From Novosphingobium sp. (lineage in GTDB: Bacteria > Pseudomonadota > Alphaproteobacteria > Sphingomonadales > Sphingomonadaceae), in assembly GCF_025351285.1 (NCBI RefSeq), contig NZ_JANXWG010000053.1:45584-109583 (forward strand): a stretch of DNA of 64,000 nt, written 5' to 3'. Of this stretch, positions 46,005 through 54,338 are shown one piece after another. The notes under the pieces were generated by a model that searched no databases, had not been told where the DNA came from, and worked only from the letters and a program-made list of their open reading frames with translations. Position 1 is the stretch's first letter. The number at the start of each line of letters is the position of its first letter. A program made the position numbers and the translations under genes.

Positions 46005-46741
46005 AATGGTATCTCCATCCGCGGGCGCCGGGGACCGGGCCATGAAGGCCGTGGTTGCCCGAAGGCGCGCGGAACTTAGGGTGGGCACGCTCGTGTCGGA
46101 CGCGGGACAAGGCCCCGGTCGGCGCGGGCGCGAATGCGAAAATGCCATCTGCAAACGCCGAAGCCAGCCCACGGGATAGCCTTGAGGCAAGCCCGATGGT
46201 TGGCAGCGTGCGGTTACCGGACAGCTGCGGTTCTTGCTGGTCTGCGGCAATGACGATGCACTCGGTACCGAGTGCGAGGATGATACGCTTTATGCGTGGC
46301 ACCCGGATCAATCGCAATCCGCCGGTCCGCGCCCGCGCACACGCCGCTTTTCGGCGCATGGGCATTACGGAAACACGGCTCATCATTACGGCATCAACCT
46401 CTGCGCGGGGCCGGCCGATCCAGTATCGGCCAATTCGGTATCGAATCAGGCAGTTTCCTGAGCTCGACGCCGGTTGCTACATCCCCTGCGAACCGGGTAT
46501 CCGTGCTTGACCCAGACCTGCTACGGCCCCGCAAGGCGCCCTATCGGCGCGCGGCGGCAGTCGGCGCGGCTGGTGCACAAGGCGGAATGGCCCGGCAATC
46601 GGGTGCTAGCACCGCATTGACATGGCGGCAATGGAAACAAATCAATCCTGGCTTGGCACGGCGGCACAAACCGCCCAAAACGTACCTGCGGATTGGAAAT
46701 GCTTTACCGCAGCCACGTGCCAAGGGCATAGACCTGCTTGG
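46005..46741. other. Long divergent intergenic region between rne and amidase gene
   Basis: 737 bases without a convincing gene. It should contain the rne leader and promoter (minus) and the amidase promoter (plus). RNase E genes often have long regulated 5' leaders. A possible -35 TTGACA at 46617-46622 with a 17-base spacer to AATCAA faces the amidase gene. An 18-base palindrome is listed separately. Confidence 0.5.
46258..46275. promoter_or_regulatory. 18-base perfect palindrome upstream of rne
   Basis: GCACTCGGTACCGAGTGC reads the same on both strands. It lies about 255 bases before the rne start in the divergent region. It could be an operator for a dimeric regulator or an mRNA hairpin in the rne leader. 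Confidence 0.4.
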
Positions 46742-47632
46742 ATGAGGGTTAACTCTACAGGGATCTGGGCGTGGATCTGGCCGCTGCTTGCGCTTGGCGC
46801 GAGCGGGGCGGCGCTTGGCTTTGTGGTCGCGCAGCGGCTGACGGCAGGTGGGGTGCCGTCCTACGTCGTGCGCGTGCCGCTGACCGGCGCGGGCGAACAG
46901 CTTGCGCTACCGCCGATTGAGGGACCCGCCGATCCCTCGCGTCCGCTGGTGGTCATCGATGCCGGCCATGGCGGCCATGATCCTGGAGCAAGCGGGCCGA
47001 ACGGGCTCAAGGAAAAGGCGGTCACACTGGCGCTGGTCCTGGCGACTCGCGATGCGCTGCTCAAGCATGGCCGCGTGCGCGTGGCGCTGACCCGCGATGA
47101 CGATCATTTCCTGGTGCTGGGCGAACGTGCGTTGCTGGCGCGGCGGCTGGGCGCGGATATGTTCCTGTCGATCCACGCCGACGCGGTGGAGCAGGGCGAT
47201 CCGAGCGGCGCCACCGTCTACACGCTGTCGGACCAAGCGTCGGACGAAGTCGCCGCGCGGTTGGCGAGCCGCGAAAACCGGGCCGATCTGGTCAACGGCA
47301 TGCCGCTCGACGGGCAATCGCAGGCAGTGTCCTCGATCCTGGTCGACTTGTCGCGCAGCGACACGGCGCGGCAAAGCCAGGCGCTTTCGTCGCTGATCGT
47401 GCGCGAAGGCAAAGGGTCCATTGCGTTCCATGTCGACCCGCAGCGGCATGCCGGGTTCGCGGTGCTCAAGTCGCTCGATATGCCGTCGGCGCTGTTCGAA
47501 GCGGGCTATGTGTCGAGCGCCGACGATGCGCGCCGGTTGTCCGATCCGGCCTGGCGCGCACGCTTCGGTGAACGGTTGGCGCGCGCGATCGAAATTTTCG
47601 TGGCGACCAAAACCGCCGGTGTGGCGCGATAG
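46742..47632 (+). CDS. N-acetylmuramoyl-L-alanine amidase (Amidase_3, AmiC type)
   Basis: 296 residues. An N-terminal hydrophobic segment (about residues 7-30) anchors or exports it. The zinc amidase domain shows VVIDAGHGGHDPGASG (first His), LKEKAVTLAL (Glu), FLSIHADA (second His) and ALFEAGYVSS (catalytic Glu). It cleaves the bond between muramic acid and the stem peptide during cell separation. It has no AMIN domain. PBP1A follows 63 bases later, a common pairing. Confidence 0.9.
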   Translation: MRVNSTGIWAWIWPLLALGASGAALGFVVAQRLTAGGVPSYVVRVPLTGAGEQLALPPIEGPADPSRPLVVIDAGHGGHDPGASGPNGLKEKAVTLALVLATRDALLKHGRVRVALTRDDDHFLVLGERALLARRLGADMFLSIHADAVEQGDPSGATVYTLSDQASDEVAARLASRENRADLVNGMPLDGQSQAVSSILVDLSRSDTARQSQALSSLIVREGKGSIAFHVDPQRHAGFAVLKSLDMPSALFEAGYVSSADDARRLSDPAWRARFGERLARAIEIFVATKTAGVAR

Positions 47633-47695
47633 CCGGTCATGGCTGTGTTCCCGCTCTGGCAAATCCCGGGCCTGCCGTGCTAGAGGCGCGCTCTG

Positions 47696-50254
47696 ATGGT
47701 TGACGATACTTCTTCCGAACCGCCGCAAGCCGGTTTCACCACGCGCATCCGGCGGTCGGCGTCCGGCCTGCTGGGATCGGGGCGCGGCGCGCAACTGCGT
47801 GAACGCTGGCGTTCGAGCAAATGGCTGCGCCGCGGCGGTTATGCGCTGGGCGCGGTGCTGGTGATCTATGCGGTGGCGTGGGTGGCGATCCTGCGCGGGC
47901 TGCCATCAACCGACATGCTGCTGACGTACCAGCCGCCGCTGCCCACGATGGTGCGCGGCATCGATGGCGAAATCGTGTCGAGCTATGCCCGCGATCGGCG
48001 GGTGCAACTGCGCTACGTCGATATCCCGCAGCCGGTGATCCATGCGTACCTGGCGGCCGAGGACAAGAACTTCTTCAGCCACAGCGGCGTCGATTACGGC
48101 GGGTTGGCGCAAGCCATGGTCGATTACGTGCTGAAGTTCGGATCGGGCCGCCGCGCGCGCGGGGGATCGACGATCACCCAGCAGGTCGCCAAGAACATCC
48201 TGATCGGCAACGAATATTCGGTCGGCCGCAAGTTCAAGGAAATGATCCTGGCGCGGCGCATAGAAGGCGTGCTGACCAAGGAGCAGATCCTCGAACTCTA
48301 TCTCAACCAGATTGCGCTGGGCCGGCGCAGCTTCGGCATCCAGGCTGCCAGCCGTGCATATTTCAGCAAGGACGTGGGCGAGTTGAGCCTTGAGCAGGCC
48401 GCGTTCCTGGCGATCCTGCCCAAGGCACCCGAAACCTACAGCCGCGCCCGGTTCGAAGGCCAGGCGCTCGAACGGCGCAACTGGGTGCTCGATCAGATGG
48501 TGCGCAACGGCTGGGCCAGCCGGGCCGATGCCGATGCCGCCAAGTCCAGGCCGCTGGGCCTCGTCACCATGGCGGCCGAAGCCGACAATCCCGATGCCGG
48601 CTATTTCCTCGAGGAAGTGCGCCGCCAGTTGATCGACCAATTCGGCGAAACCTCCGACGATGGTGATCATTCGGTCTATGCGGGCGGGCTGTGGGTCCGC
48701 ACCTCGCTCGACACCAAGCTCCAGACCGAGGCGCAGAACGCGCTGCGTGCCGAGTTGATCCGCTACTCGGGCGGGCGCGGCTGGCACGGGCCGATCGCGC
48801 ATTTCGACATTTCCTCAGGCAACTGGCAGACGCAATTGGTCACGGCCAACCTCGGCATTCATTACCAGGACTGGCGCGTCGGCATCGTCATCGAAAAGTC
48901 CGGCACGATTGGCAAGATCGGCTTCGGCGATGGTTCCAGCGGTCCGCTGGTCTCGGTGTCCGATCTGGCCAAGCCCGGCGACGTGATCGCGGTGGCGCCG
49001 ATCGGCCAAGGCTTCGCGCTGCGCTTGATCCCCGAGGTTTCGGGCGGGATGGTGGTGCAGGACCCGCAGAACGGCCGTGTAGAAGCGATGCAGGGCGGGT
49101 TCGACGCGCGGTTGGGCGCTTTCAATCGCGCGACGCAAGCGTTGCGCCAGCCCGGATCGACGATCAAGCCGTTCGTTTATGCTACCGCGCTCGATTACGG
49201 GATGACCCCGTCGAGCATGGTCGAGGACGGCACGTTCTGCGTCTACCAGGGCGCCGCGCTGGGGCAGAAATGCTTCAAGAACTTCGGCAACGAGGGCGGT
49301 TCGGGCCAGCACACGATGCGCTGGGGGCTTGAGCAATCGCGCAACCTGATGACCGTGCGCATCGCCAACGATACCGGCATGGAACACGTCGTCCAGACGA
49401 TCAAGAAGGTCGGGATTGGCGATTATCCGCCGTATTTGTCGATGGCGCTGGGCGCGGGCGACACCACCGTCAGCAAGATGGTCAACGCCTATTCGGCCAT
49501 CGCCAACCAGGGGCGCCAGCACGCGCAGACGTTGATCGACTATGTCGAGGATCGTGACGGCAAGGTGATCTGGCGCGCCGACGAACGCCCGTGCGAAGGC
49601 TGCAGGATGCCCGAGTGGGACGGCAAGTCGATGCCGCGTGTGCGCGAAGCCGGGCAGATCGTGATGGACCCGCGTACCGCGTTCCAGGTCGAGCACATGC
49701 TCGAAGGCGTGGTCACCCGCGGCACGGCGGTGATCCTGAGCGATATCAAGCTGCCGCTGTTCGGCAAGACCGGCACGACCTCGGGCCCGACCAACGTGTG
49801 GTTCGTCGGCGGAACGCCGCAATTGATCGCGGGCGTTTACATCGGCTTCGACCAGCCGCGCAGCCTGGGCGGATATGCGCAGGGCGGGCGGATTGCCGCG
49901 CCGGTGTTCAAGCAGTTCCTGCTCGCTACGCGTGACCGCTGGAGCGATGTGCCGGCGCCGGTGCCCAAGGGCGTGCGCATGGTCAAGGTCGATCGCGTCT
50001 CGGGCCACCCGGTGTTTGCCGGCACGCCCGCCAACCGCGAGGCCAAGGCGTCGATCATCTGGGAAGCGTTCAAGCCCGAAGCCGCGCCCGACAAGTCCTC
50101 GCTGGCGAGCGAAACCAGCGTTCGAAGCCAGGTTCTCGCCGCCTTGCGCAGCCGTTTGGCCAGCCGCCGCGGATCGGTCGTCACCGTGCCGGGCAAGCAG
50201 GAAGAAGGCGGCGGCGAAGAAGGCTTCGTAGAAACCCAAGGGGGGGTCTACTAA
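47696..50254 (+). CDS. mrcA: Penicillin-binding protein 1A (bifunctional transglycosylase/transpeptidase)
   Basis: 852 residues. One membrane helix near residues 45-65; the GT51 transglycosylase domain includes AEDKNFFSHSGVDYGG (catalytic Glu) and RGGSTITQQVAKN. The OB-like linker follows, then the transpeptidase domain with SxxK in QPGSTIKPFVYAT, SxN in EQSRNLMT and KTG in FGKTGTTSGPTNVWF. The C-terminus has a Glu/Gly-rich tail. It makes and crosslinks peptidoglycan at the periplasmic face. Confidence 0.95.
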   Translation: MVDDTSSEPPQAGFTTRIRRSASGLLGSGRGAQLRERWRSSKWLRRGGYALGAVLVIYAVAWVAILRGLPSTDMLLTYQPPLPTMVRGIDGEIVSSYARDRRVQLRYVDIPQPVIHAYLAAEDKNFFSHSGVDYGGLAQAMVDYVLKFGSGRRARGGSTITQQVAKNILIGNEYSVGRKFKEMILARRIEGVLTKEQILELYLNQIALGRRSFGIQAASRAYFSKDVGELSLEQAAFLAILPKAPETYSRARFEGQALERRNWVLDQMVRNGWASRADADAAKSRPLGLVTMAAEADNPDAGYFLEEVRRQLIDQFGETSDDGDHSVYAGGLWVRTSLDTKLQTEAQNALRAELIRYSGGRGWHGPIAHFDISSGNWQTQLVTANLGIHYQDWRVGIVIEKSGTIGKIGFGDGSSGPLVSVSDLAKPGDVIAVAPIGQGFALRLIPEVSGGMVVQDPQNGRVEAMQGGFDARLGAFNRATQALRQPGSTIKPFVYATALDYGMTPSSMVEDGTFCVYQGAALGQKCFKNFGNEGGSGQHTMRWGLEQSRNLMTVRIANDTGMEHVVQTIKKVGIGDYPPYLSMALGAGDTTVSKMVNAYSAIANQGRQHAQTLIDYVEDRDGKVIWRADERPCEGCRMPEWDGKSMPRVREAGQIVMDPRTAFQVEHMLEGVVTRGTAVILSDIKLPLFGKTGTTSGPTNVWFVGGTPQLIAGVYIGFDQPRSLGGYAQGGRIAAPVFKQFLLATRDRWSDVPAPVPKGVRMVKVDRVSGHPVFAGTPANREAKASIIWEAFKPEAAPDKSSLASETSVRSQVLAALRSRLASRRGSVVTVPGKQEEGGGEEGFVETQGGVY

Positions 50255-50318
50255 AGCCTGCCCGTTGGTGCAGTGGTGATCGGTTGAGGATCGTGCGGCT
50301 TGGTGCTACGCTGCTCGG

Positions 50319-50873
50319 ATGACCAAGTTCGCAACCCGTTCGCTCATTGCCCTGGCCGCCTCTGCGTTGGCCCTCGGCACCGTCTCGCCCGCGCTTGCCG
50401 CGCTGCCGCAGGGTGCCAAAGCGCCCGATTTCACAGCCAAGGGCGCGCTTGGCGGCAAGCCGTTTGCCTTCAGCCTGAAGCAGGCGCTGCGCAAGGGCCC
50501 GGTGGTCTTGTACTTCTTCCCCAAGGCTTTCACCCCCGGCTGCACGTCGGAAGCGCATGCGTTCGCCGAATCCGCCGATGACTTCCGCAAGGCCGGCGCC
50601 ACCCTGATCGGCATGTCGACCGACGACCAGGCTGCGCTGGCAAAGTTCTCCTCGCTCGAATGTCGCGACAAGTTCCCGGTCGCGAGCGCCAGCCCGGCAA
50701 TCGTCTCGGCTTATGATGTTGCGTTCAAGAAGGACGGCAAGGTGCTCGGGCTGACAGACCGTACCAGCTATGTCATCGGCAAGGACGGCAAGATCGCCAT
50801 GGTCCATTCCAATCTGGATTGGCGCGAGCACGTGACCCTCTCGCTGGCCGCTGCGCGCAAGCTGCATCGCTGA
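50319..50873 (+). CDS. Exported peroxiredoxin (BCP/AhpC-TSA type)
   Basis: 184 residues. Unlike cytosolic Bcp it has a signal peptide (hydrophobic core, then SPALAALPQG near residue 29). The peroxidatic Cys is in AFTPGCTSEAHAF near residue 69; a second Cys in SLECRDKF could be the resolving residue. The domain reduces hydrogen peroxide and organic peroxides; a periplasmic location would protect the envelope. It sits between the PBP1A gene and prfB. Confidence 0.88.
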   Translation: MTKFATRSLIALAASALALGTVSPALAALPQGAKAPDFTAKGALGGKPFAFSLKQALRKGPVVLYFFPKAFTPGCTSEAHAFAESADDFRKAGATLIGMSTDDQAALAKFSSLECRDKFPVASASPAIVSAYDVAFKKDGKVLGLTDRTSYVIGKDGKIAMVHSNLDWREHVTLSLAAARKLHR

Positions 50874-50884
50874 CAGGAAACTCC

Positions 50885-50938
50885 GGCGCTCATGGTGTGA
50901 GCGCCTTGCAGGGGCGGTGTGTCGCCGTTGCACGCCCC
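50885..50938 (+). terminator. Two hairpins between peroxiredoxin gene and prfB
   Basis: First: perfect 8-base arms GGCGCTCA and TGAGCGCC with loop TGGTG. Second: GGGGCG and CGCCCC 16 bases apart, followed by TTTCGCTTT. The second is the better terminator candidate. Confidence 0.55.
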
Positions 50939-50998
50939 TTTCGCTTTGCGGCCAATCGGTCTAACGCGCGCTCTTTCGAGCTGCCGGAGTAACATTTC

Positions 50999-52126
50999 AT
51001 GCGTGCCGAAGGGCAGGCCCACATCGATCGGATCAACAAGGCGCTGGCGCTGGTGCGCAAGTTCCTTGACTGGGATCTCGCGCTGCGGCGGCTCGATGAG
51101 CTGAACGCAAGGGTTGAAGACCCGAAGCTGTGGGACGATCCCAAAGGCGCCGAAGCGGTGATGCGCGAACGCCGCCGGCTTGAAGCCGCGGTCGGCACGG
51201 TCAACCAGATCTCGCAGGAAATGGCCGACGCGGTCGAATTCATCGAAATGGGTGAAGCCGAAGACGATGTTGCGATCGTCGATGAAGGCCACGCCACGCT
51301 GGCCGCGCTGGCGAATCGCGCCGATGCCGACAAGGTCCAGGCGCTGCTCGCGGGCGAAGCCGACGCCAACGATGCCTACCTCGAAGTCCACGCCGGCGCC
51401 GGCGGGACCGAGAGCCAGGATTGGGCCGAAATGCTCCAGCGGATGTACGCGCGCTGGGGTGAACGCCACGGCTACAAGGTCGATCTGGTTGATTACCACG
51501 CTGGCGAACAGGCCGGGATCAAGTCGGCTACACTGCTGATAAAAGGCGAGAATGCCTACGGTTACGCCAAGACCGAAAGTGGTGTGCATAGGCTGGTGCG
51601 GATCAGCCCTTACGATTCGTCGGCGCGGCGGCATACCTCGTTCAGTTCGGTGTGGGTCTATCCGGTGATCGATGATGACATCGACATCGAGATCAACCCG
51701 TCCGACCTCAAGATCGACACCTACCGCGCGTCCGGAGCAGGCGGCCAGCACGTCAACACCACCGATTCGGCGGTGCGGATCACGCATATCCCCACCGGGA
51801 TCATCGTTGCCAGCCAGCAGGATCGCAGCCAGCACAAGAACCGCGCCACCGCGATGGGGATGCTCAAGGCGCGGATGTACGAGGCTGAACTGGCCACGCG
51901 CGAAGCGGTGGCGAGCGGCGAATACCAGGCCAAGACCGAGATCGGCTGGGGCCACCAGATCCGCAGCTACGTGCTCCAGCCGTACCAGCAGGTGAAGGAC
52001 TTGCGCACCGGCTATGTCTCGACCAACCCGGGCGAAGTGCTCGACGGCGCGCTCGATCCGTTCATGGCCGCAGCCCTGTCGCAGCGCGTAACGGGCGAAA
52101 AGGTCAGCGTCGAGGACGATGACTGA
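50999..52126 (+). CDS. prfB: Peptide chain release factor 2
   Basis: 375 residues. The GGQ motif (SGAGGQHVNTTDSAVR) that triggers peptide release is near residue 248. The stop-codon reading tripeptide, normally SPF in RF2, reads SPY here (VRISPYDSSARRH). The frame is continuous with a full-length N-terminus, so the programmed frameshift found in E. coli prfB is absent. RF2 reads UGA and UAA, and many genes in this window end in TGA. Confidence 0.95.
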   Translation: MRAEGQAHIDRINKALALVRKFLDWDLALRRLDELNARVEDPKLWDDPKGAEAVMRERRRLEAAVGTVNQISQEMADAVEFIEMGEAEDDVAIVDEGHATLAALANRADADKVQALLAGEADANDAYLEVHAGAGGTESQDWAEMLQRMYARWGERHGYKVDLVDYHAGEQAGIKSATLLIKGENAYGYAKTESGVHRLVRISPYDSSARRHTSFSSVWVYPVIDDDIDIEINPSDLKIDTYRASGAGGQHVNTTDSAVRITHIPTGIIVASQQDRSQHKNRATAMGMLKARMYEAELATREAVASGEYQAKTEIGWGHQIRSYVLQPYQQVKDLRTGYVSTNPGEVLDGALDPFMAAALSQRVTGEKVSVEDDD

Positions 52127-52131
52127 TCGTG

Positions 52132-52881
52132 ATGCGGCTCCGCAATCTGGCGCTGATCGGAGCTTTTTGCCTCACCGCGCTCGGGGGTTGCAAGCAGGCG
52201 CCTGGGGATACTGATCGGCCAACGTCGGCGCGCGAATATCCGCGCGCCGCACGCCCGGTATCGAACGTGGTCAGCGCGCAATTTTCCACCGAAGCCGAGC
52301 GTGACAATCACAAGGAAGCGCAGACGGTGATGGATCTGGCCGCGATCGGGCCGGGCAGCAGCGTGGCCGATATCGGCGCGGGCGAGGGGTACTACACCGT
52401 CCGGCTGGGCGCGCGCGTCGGCACGAAGGGCCGGGTGCTGGCGCAGGATATCGACGGCGAGGCGATGAAGCGGCTGGGCAGGCGGGTCGAGCATGATCGG
52501 CTCGACAACGTCTCGATCATCCAGGGCGCGCCAGACGATCCCAAGCTTCCCGCCAACAGCTTCGACCGGGTCATGCTGGTGCACATGTACCACGAAGTGA
52601 CCGAACCTTACGCTTTCCTGTCGCGGATGCGCGGCGCTTTGCGGGCGAATGGGCGCGTGGTCGTGGTCGATCTCGATCGGCCGACCGACCGGCACGGCAT
52701 CCCGCCGGCGCTGCTGTTCTGCGAATTCGAAAGCACGGGCTTTCGCCTGACGCAATTTGTCCGTAAGCCGGAGATCGTCGGGTATTACGCGGAATTCGAC
52801 GGTTCGGGCCAAAGACCGGAGCCGTCAAAGATCAGACCGTGCCGGATTCAGGGTGGGCAGGTCGTGCACGGTCAAAACTGA
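52132..52881 (+). CDS. Predicted lipoprotein with class I methyltransferase domain
   Basis: 249 residues from ATG 52132 (GTG at 52129 also in frame). The N-terminus has a lipoprotein signal, lipobox LTALGGC near residue 20. The methyltransferase fold follows, with SVADIGAGEGYYTVRLG (SAM motif I), VLAQDIDGEAMKRL and a later LRANGRVVVVDLDRP. SAM is not expected outside the cytoplasm, so either the lipobox is not used or the domain has another role. It starts 5 bases after the prfB stop. Confidence 0.8.
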   Translation: MRLRNLALIGAFCLTALGGCKQAPGDTDRPTSAREYPRAARPVSNVVSAQFSTEAERDNHKEAQTVMDLAAIGPGSSVADIGAGEGYYTVRLGARVGTKGRVLAQDIDGEAMKRLGRRVEHDRLDNVSIIQGAPDDPKLPANSFDRVMLVHMYHEVTEPYAFLSRMRGALRANGRVVVVDLDRPTDRHGIPPALLFCEFESTGFRLTQFVRKPEIVGYYAEFDGSGQRPEPSKIRPCRIQGGQVVHGQN

Positions 52882-52907
52882 CTGGCAGGCACATTGGCGA
52901 GGAAGTT

Positions 52908-54317
52908 ATGTCACCATTCAAGGGCCTAAAGCCGATCCTCTATGGCGGACGCGAAGTCTGGCCACTGATCGAGGGCGGCAAGGGCGTGGCCGCAACCAAC
53001 CACATGAGCTCGGGCGCCTGGGCGGCCGCGGGCGGGATCGGCACGGTCAGCGCGGTCAATGCCGATAGCTACGACGCCGAAGGCAAGATCGTGCCACAGC
53101 TTTACGCGCAGCTCACGCGGCGTGATCGGCACGAGCAGTTGATCCAGTACGCGATCGACGGCGCGGTTGAGCAGGTGCACCGCGCTTACGAGCTGTCTGG
53201 CGGCAAAGGCGCGATCAACATCAACGTGCTGTGGGAAATGGGCGGCGCGCAAGCGGTGCTCGAAGGCGTGCTGGAACGGACGCGCGGCATGATCACCGGG
53301 GTGACGTGCGGCGCGGGCATGCCTTACAAGCTGGCCGAAATCGCGCAGCGCTTCAACGTGAACTACCTGCCGATCATTTCATCGGCGCGCGCGTTTCGGG
53401 CGCTGTGGAAGCGGGCGTATCACAAGGTTTCGGACCTGATGGCGGCCGTGGTCTATGAAGACCCGTGGCTGGCCGGCGGGCACAACGGCCTTTCCAATGC
53501 CGAGGACCCGCGCAAGCCCGAAGATCCCTATCCGCGGGTCAAGGCGCTGCGCGAAACCATGCGCGCCGAGGGCATTGCCGATAGCGTGCCGATCATCATG
53601 GCCGGCGGCGTCTGGTTCCTGCGCGAATGGGACAACTGGATCGATAACCCGGAACTGGGCAGCATCGCCTTCCAGTTCGGCACGCGCCCGCTGTTGACCG
53701 AGGAAAGCCCGATCCCGCAAGGGTGGAAGGACGCGTTGCGCGATATCGAGCCGGGCGACGTGCTGCTGCACAAGTTCTCGCCCACGGGCTTCTATTCCTC
53801 GGCGGTGCTCAATCCGTTCCTGCGGAGCCTGGAGGCGCGGTCCGAACGCCAGATTCCGTATTCCAAGGTGGCGGCGGGCGAACATACCGTCCAACTCGAC
53901 GTGGGCGTGCGCGGCAAGAACTTCTGGGTCGCGCCCGCAGATCGCGATCGTGCGCGCGGGTGGTTTGGCGCAGGGTTCACCGATGCCTTGCGCACCCCCG
54001 ATGATACCGTGGTGTTCGTTGGCCAGGCCGAACGGGCGGTGATCCAGCAGGACCAGAAGGACTGCATGGGTTGCCTTTCGCACTGTGCGTTCTCGTCATG
54101 GAAGGACCACGACGATTACACCACCGGCCGGCTCGCCGATCCGCGCAGCTTCTGCATCCAGAAGACCTTGCAGGATATTGCGCATGGCGGCCCTATCGAC
54201 GAAAACCTGATGTTCGCCGGCCACGCAGCCTATCGTTTCAAGCAGGACCCGTTCTATTCGAACAACTTCACCCCCACGGTGAAGCAACTGGTTGATCGGA
54301 TTTTGACGGGGGATTGA
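52908..54317 (+). CDS. Nitronate monooxygenase family protein (long form)
   Basis: 469 residues, start after GAGGAAG. The N-terminal 340 residues form an NMO-type FMN TIM barrel (TNHMSSGAWAAAGGIGTVSA, VTCGAGMPYKLAEIAQ, IIMAGGVWFLREWDNW, SIAFQFGTRPLLTEESP). An extra C-terminal domain contains CMGCLSHCAFSSW, with Cys spacing that could bind iron-sulfur or zinc. It is longer than the 325-residue NMO at 37.3 kb and belongs to a distinct subgroup. Substrate unknown. Confidence 0.85.
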   Translation: MSPFKGLKPILYGGREVWPLIEGGKGVAATNHMSSGAWAAAGGIGTVSAVNADSYDAEGKIVPQLYAQLTRRDRHEQLIQYAIDGAVEQVHRAYELSGGKGAININVLWEMGGAQAVLEGVLERTRGMITGVTCGAGMPYKLAEIAQRFNVNYLPIISSARAFRALWKRAYHKVSDLMAAVVYEDPWLAGGHNGLSNAEDPRKPEDPYPRVKALRETMRAEGIADSVPIIMAGGVWFLREWDNWIDNPELGSIAFQFGTRPLLTEESPIPQGWKDALRDIEPGDVLLHKFSPTGFYSSAVLNPFLRSLEARSERQIPYSKVAAGEHTVQLDVGVRGKNFWVAPADRDRARGWFGAGFTDALRTPDDTVVFVGQAERAVIQQDQKDCMGCLSHCAFSSWKDHDDYTTGRLADPRSFCIQKTLQDIAHGGPIDENLMFAGHAAYRFKQDPFYSNNFTPTVKQLVDRILTGD

Positions 54318-54338
54318 GGGGCAGCAAGCCCCTCAATC
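54312..54338. terminator. Bidirectional terminator sharing both stop codons
   Basis: GATTGAGGGG, loop CAGCAAG, CCCCTCAATC: a perfect 10-base-pair stem. Each arm contains the GAT TGA end of one of the two convergent genes, the NMO-family gene on the plus strand and the ammonium transporter on the minus strand. It can serve either direction. Confidence 0.75.

Noticed and set aside
42690..46079. An open frame of about 1130 codons on the plus strand opposite rne
   Set aside because: It lies antisense to a well-supported RNase E gene. Its predicted protein is low-complexity and driven by the third-position GC bias of rne. It has no domain and no ribosome binding site, so it is a shadow.
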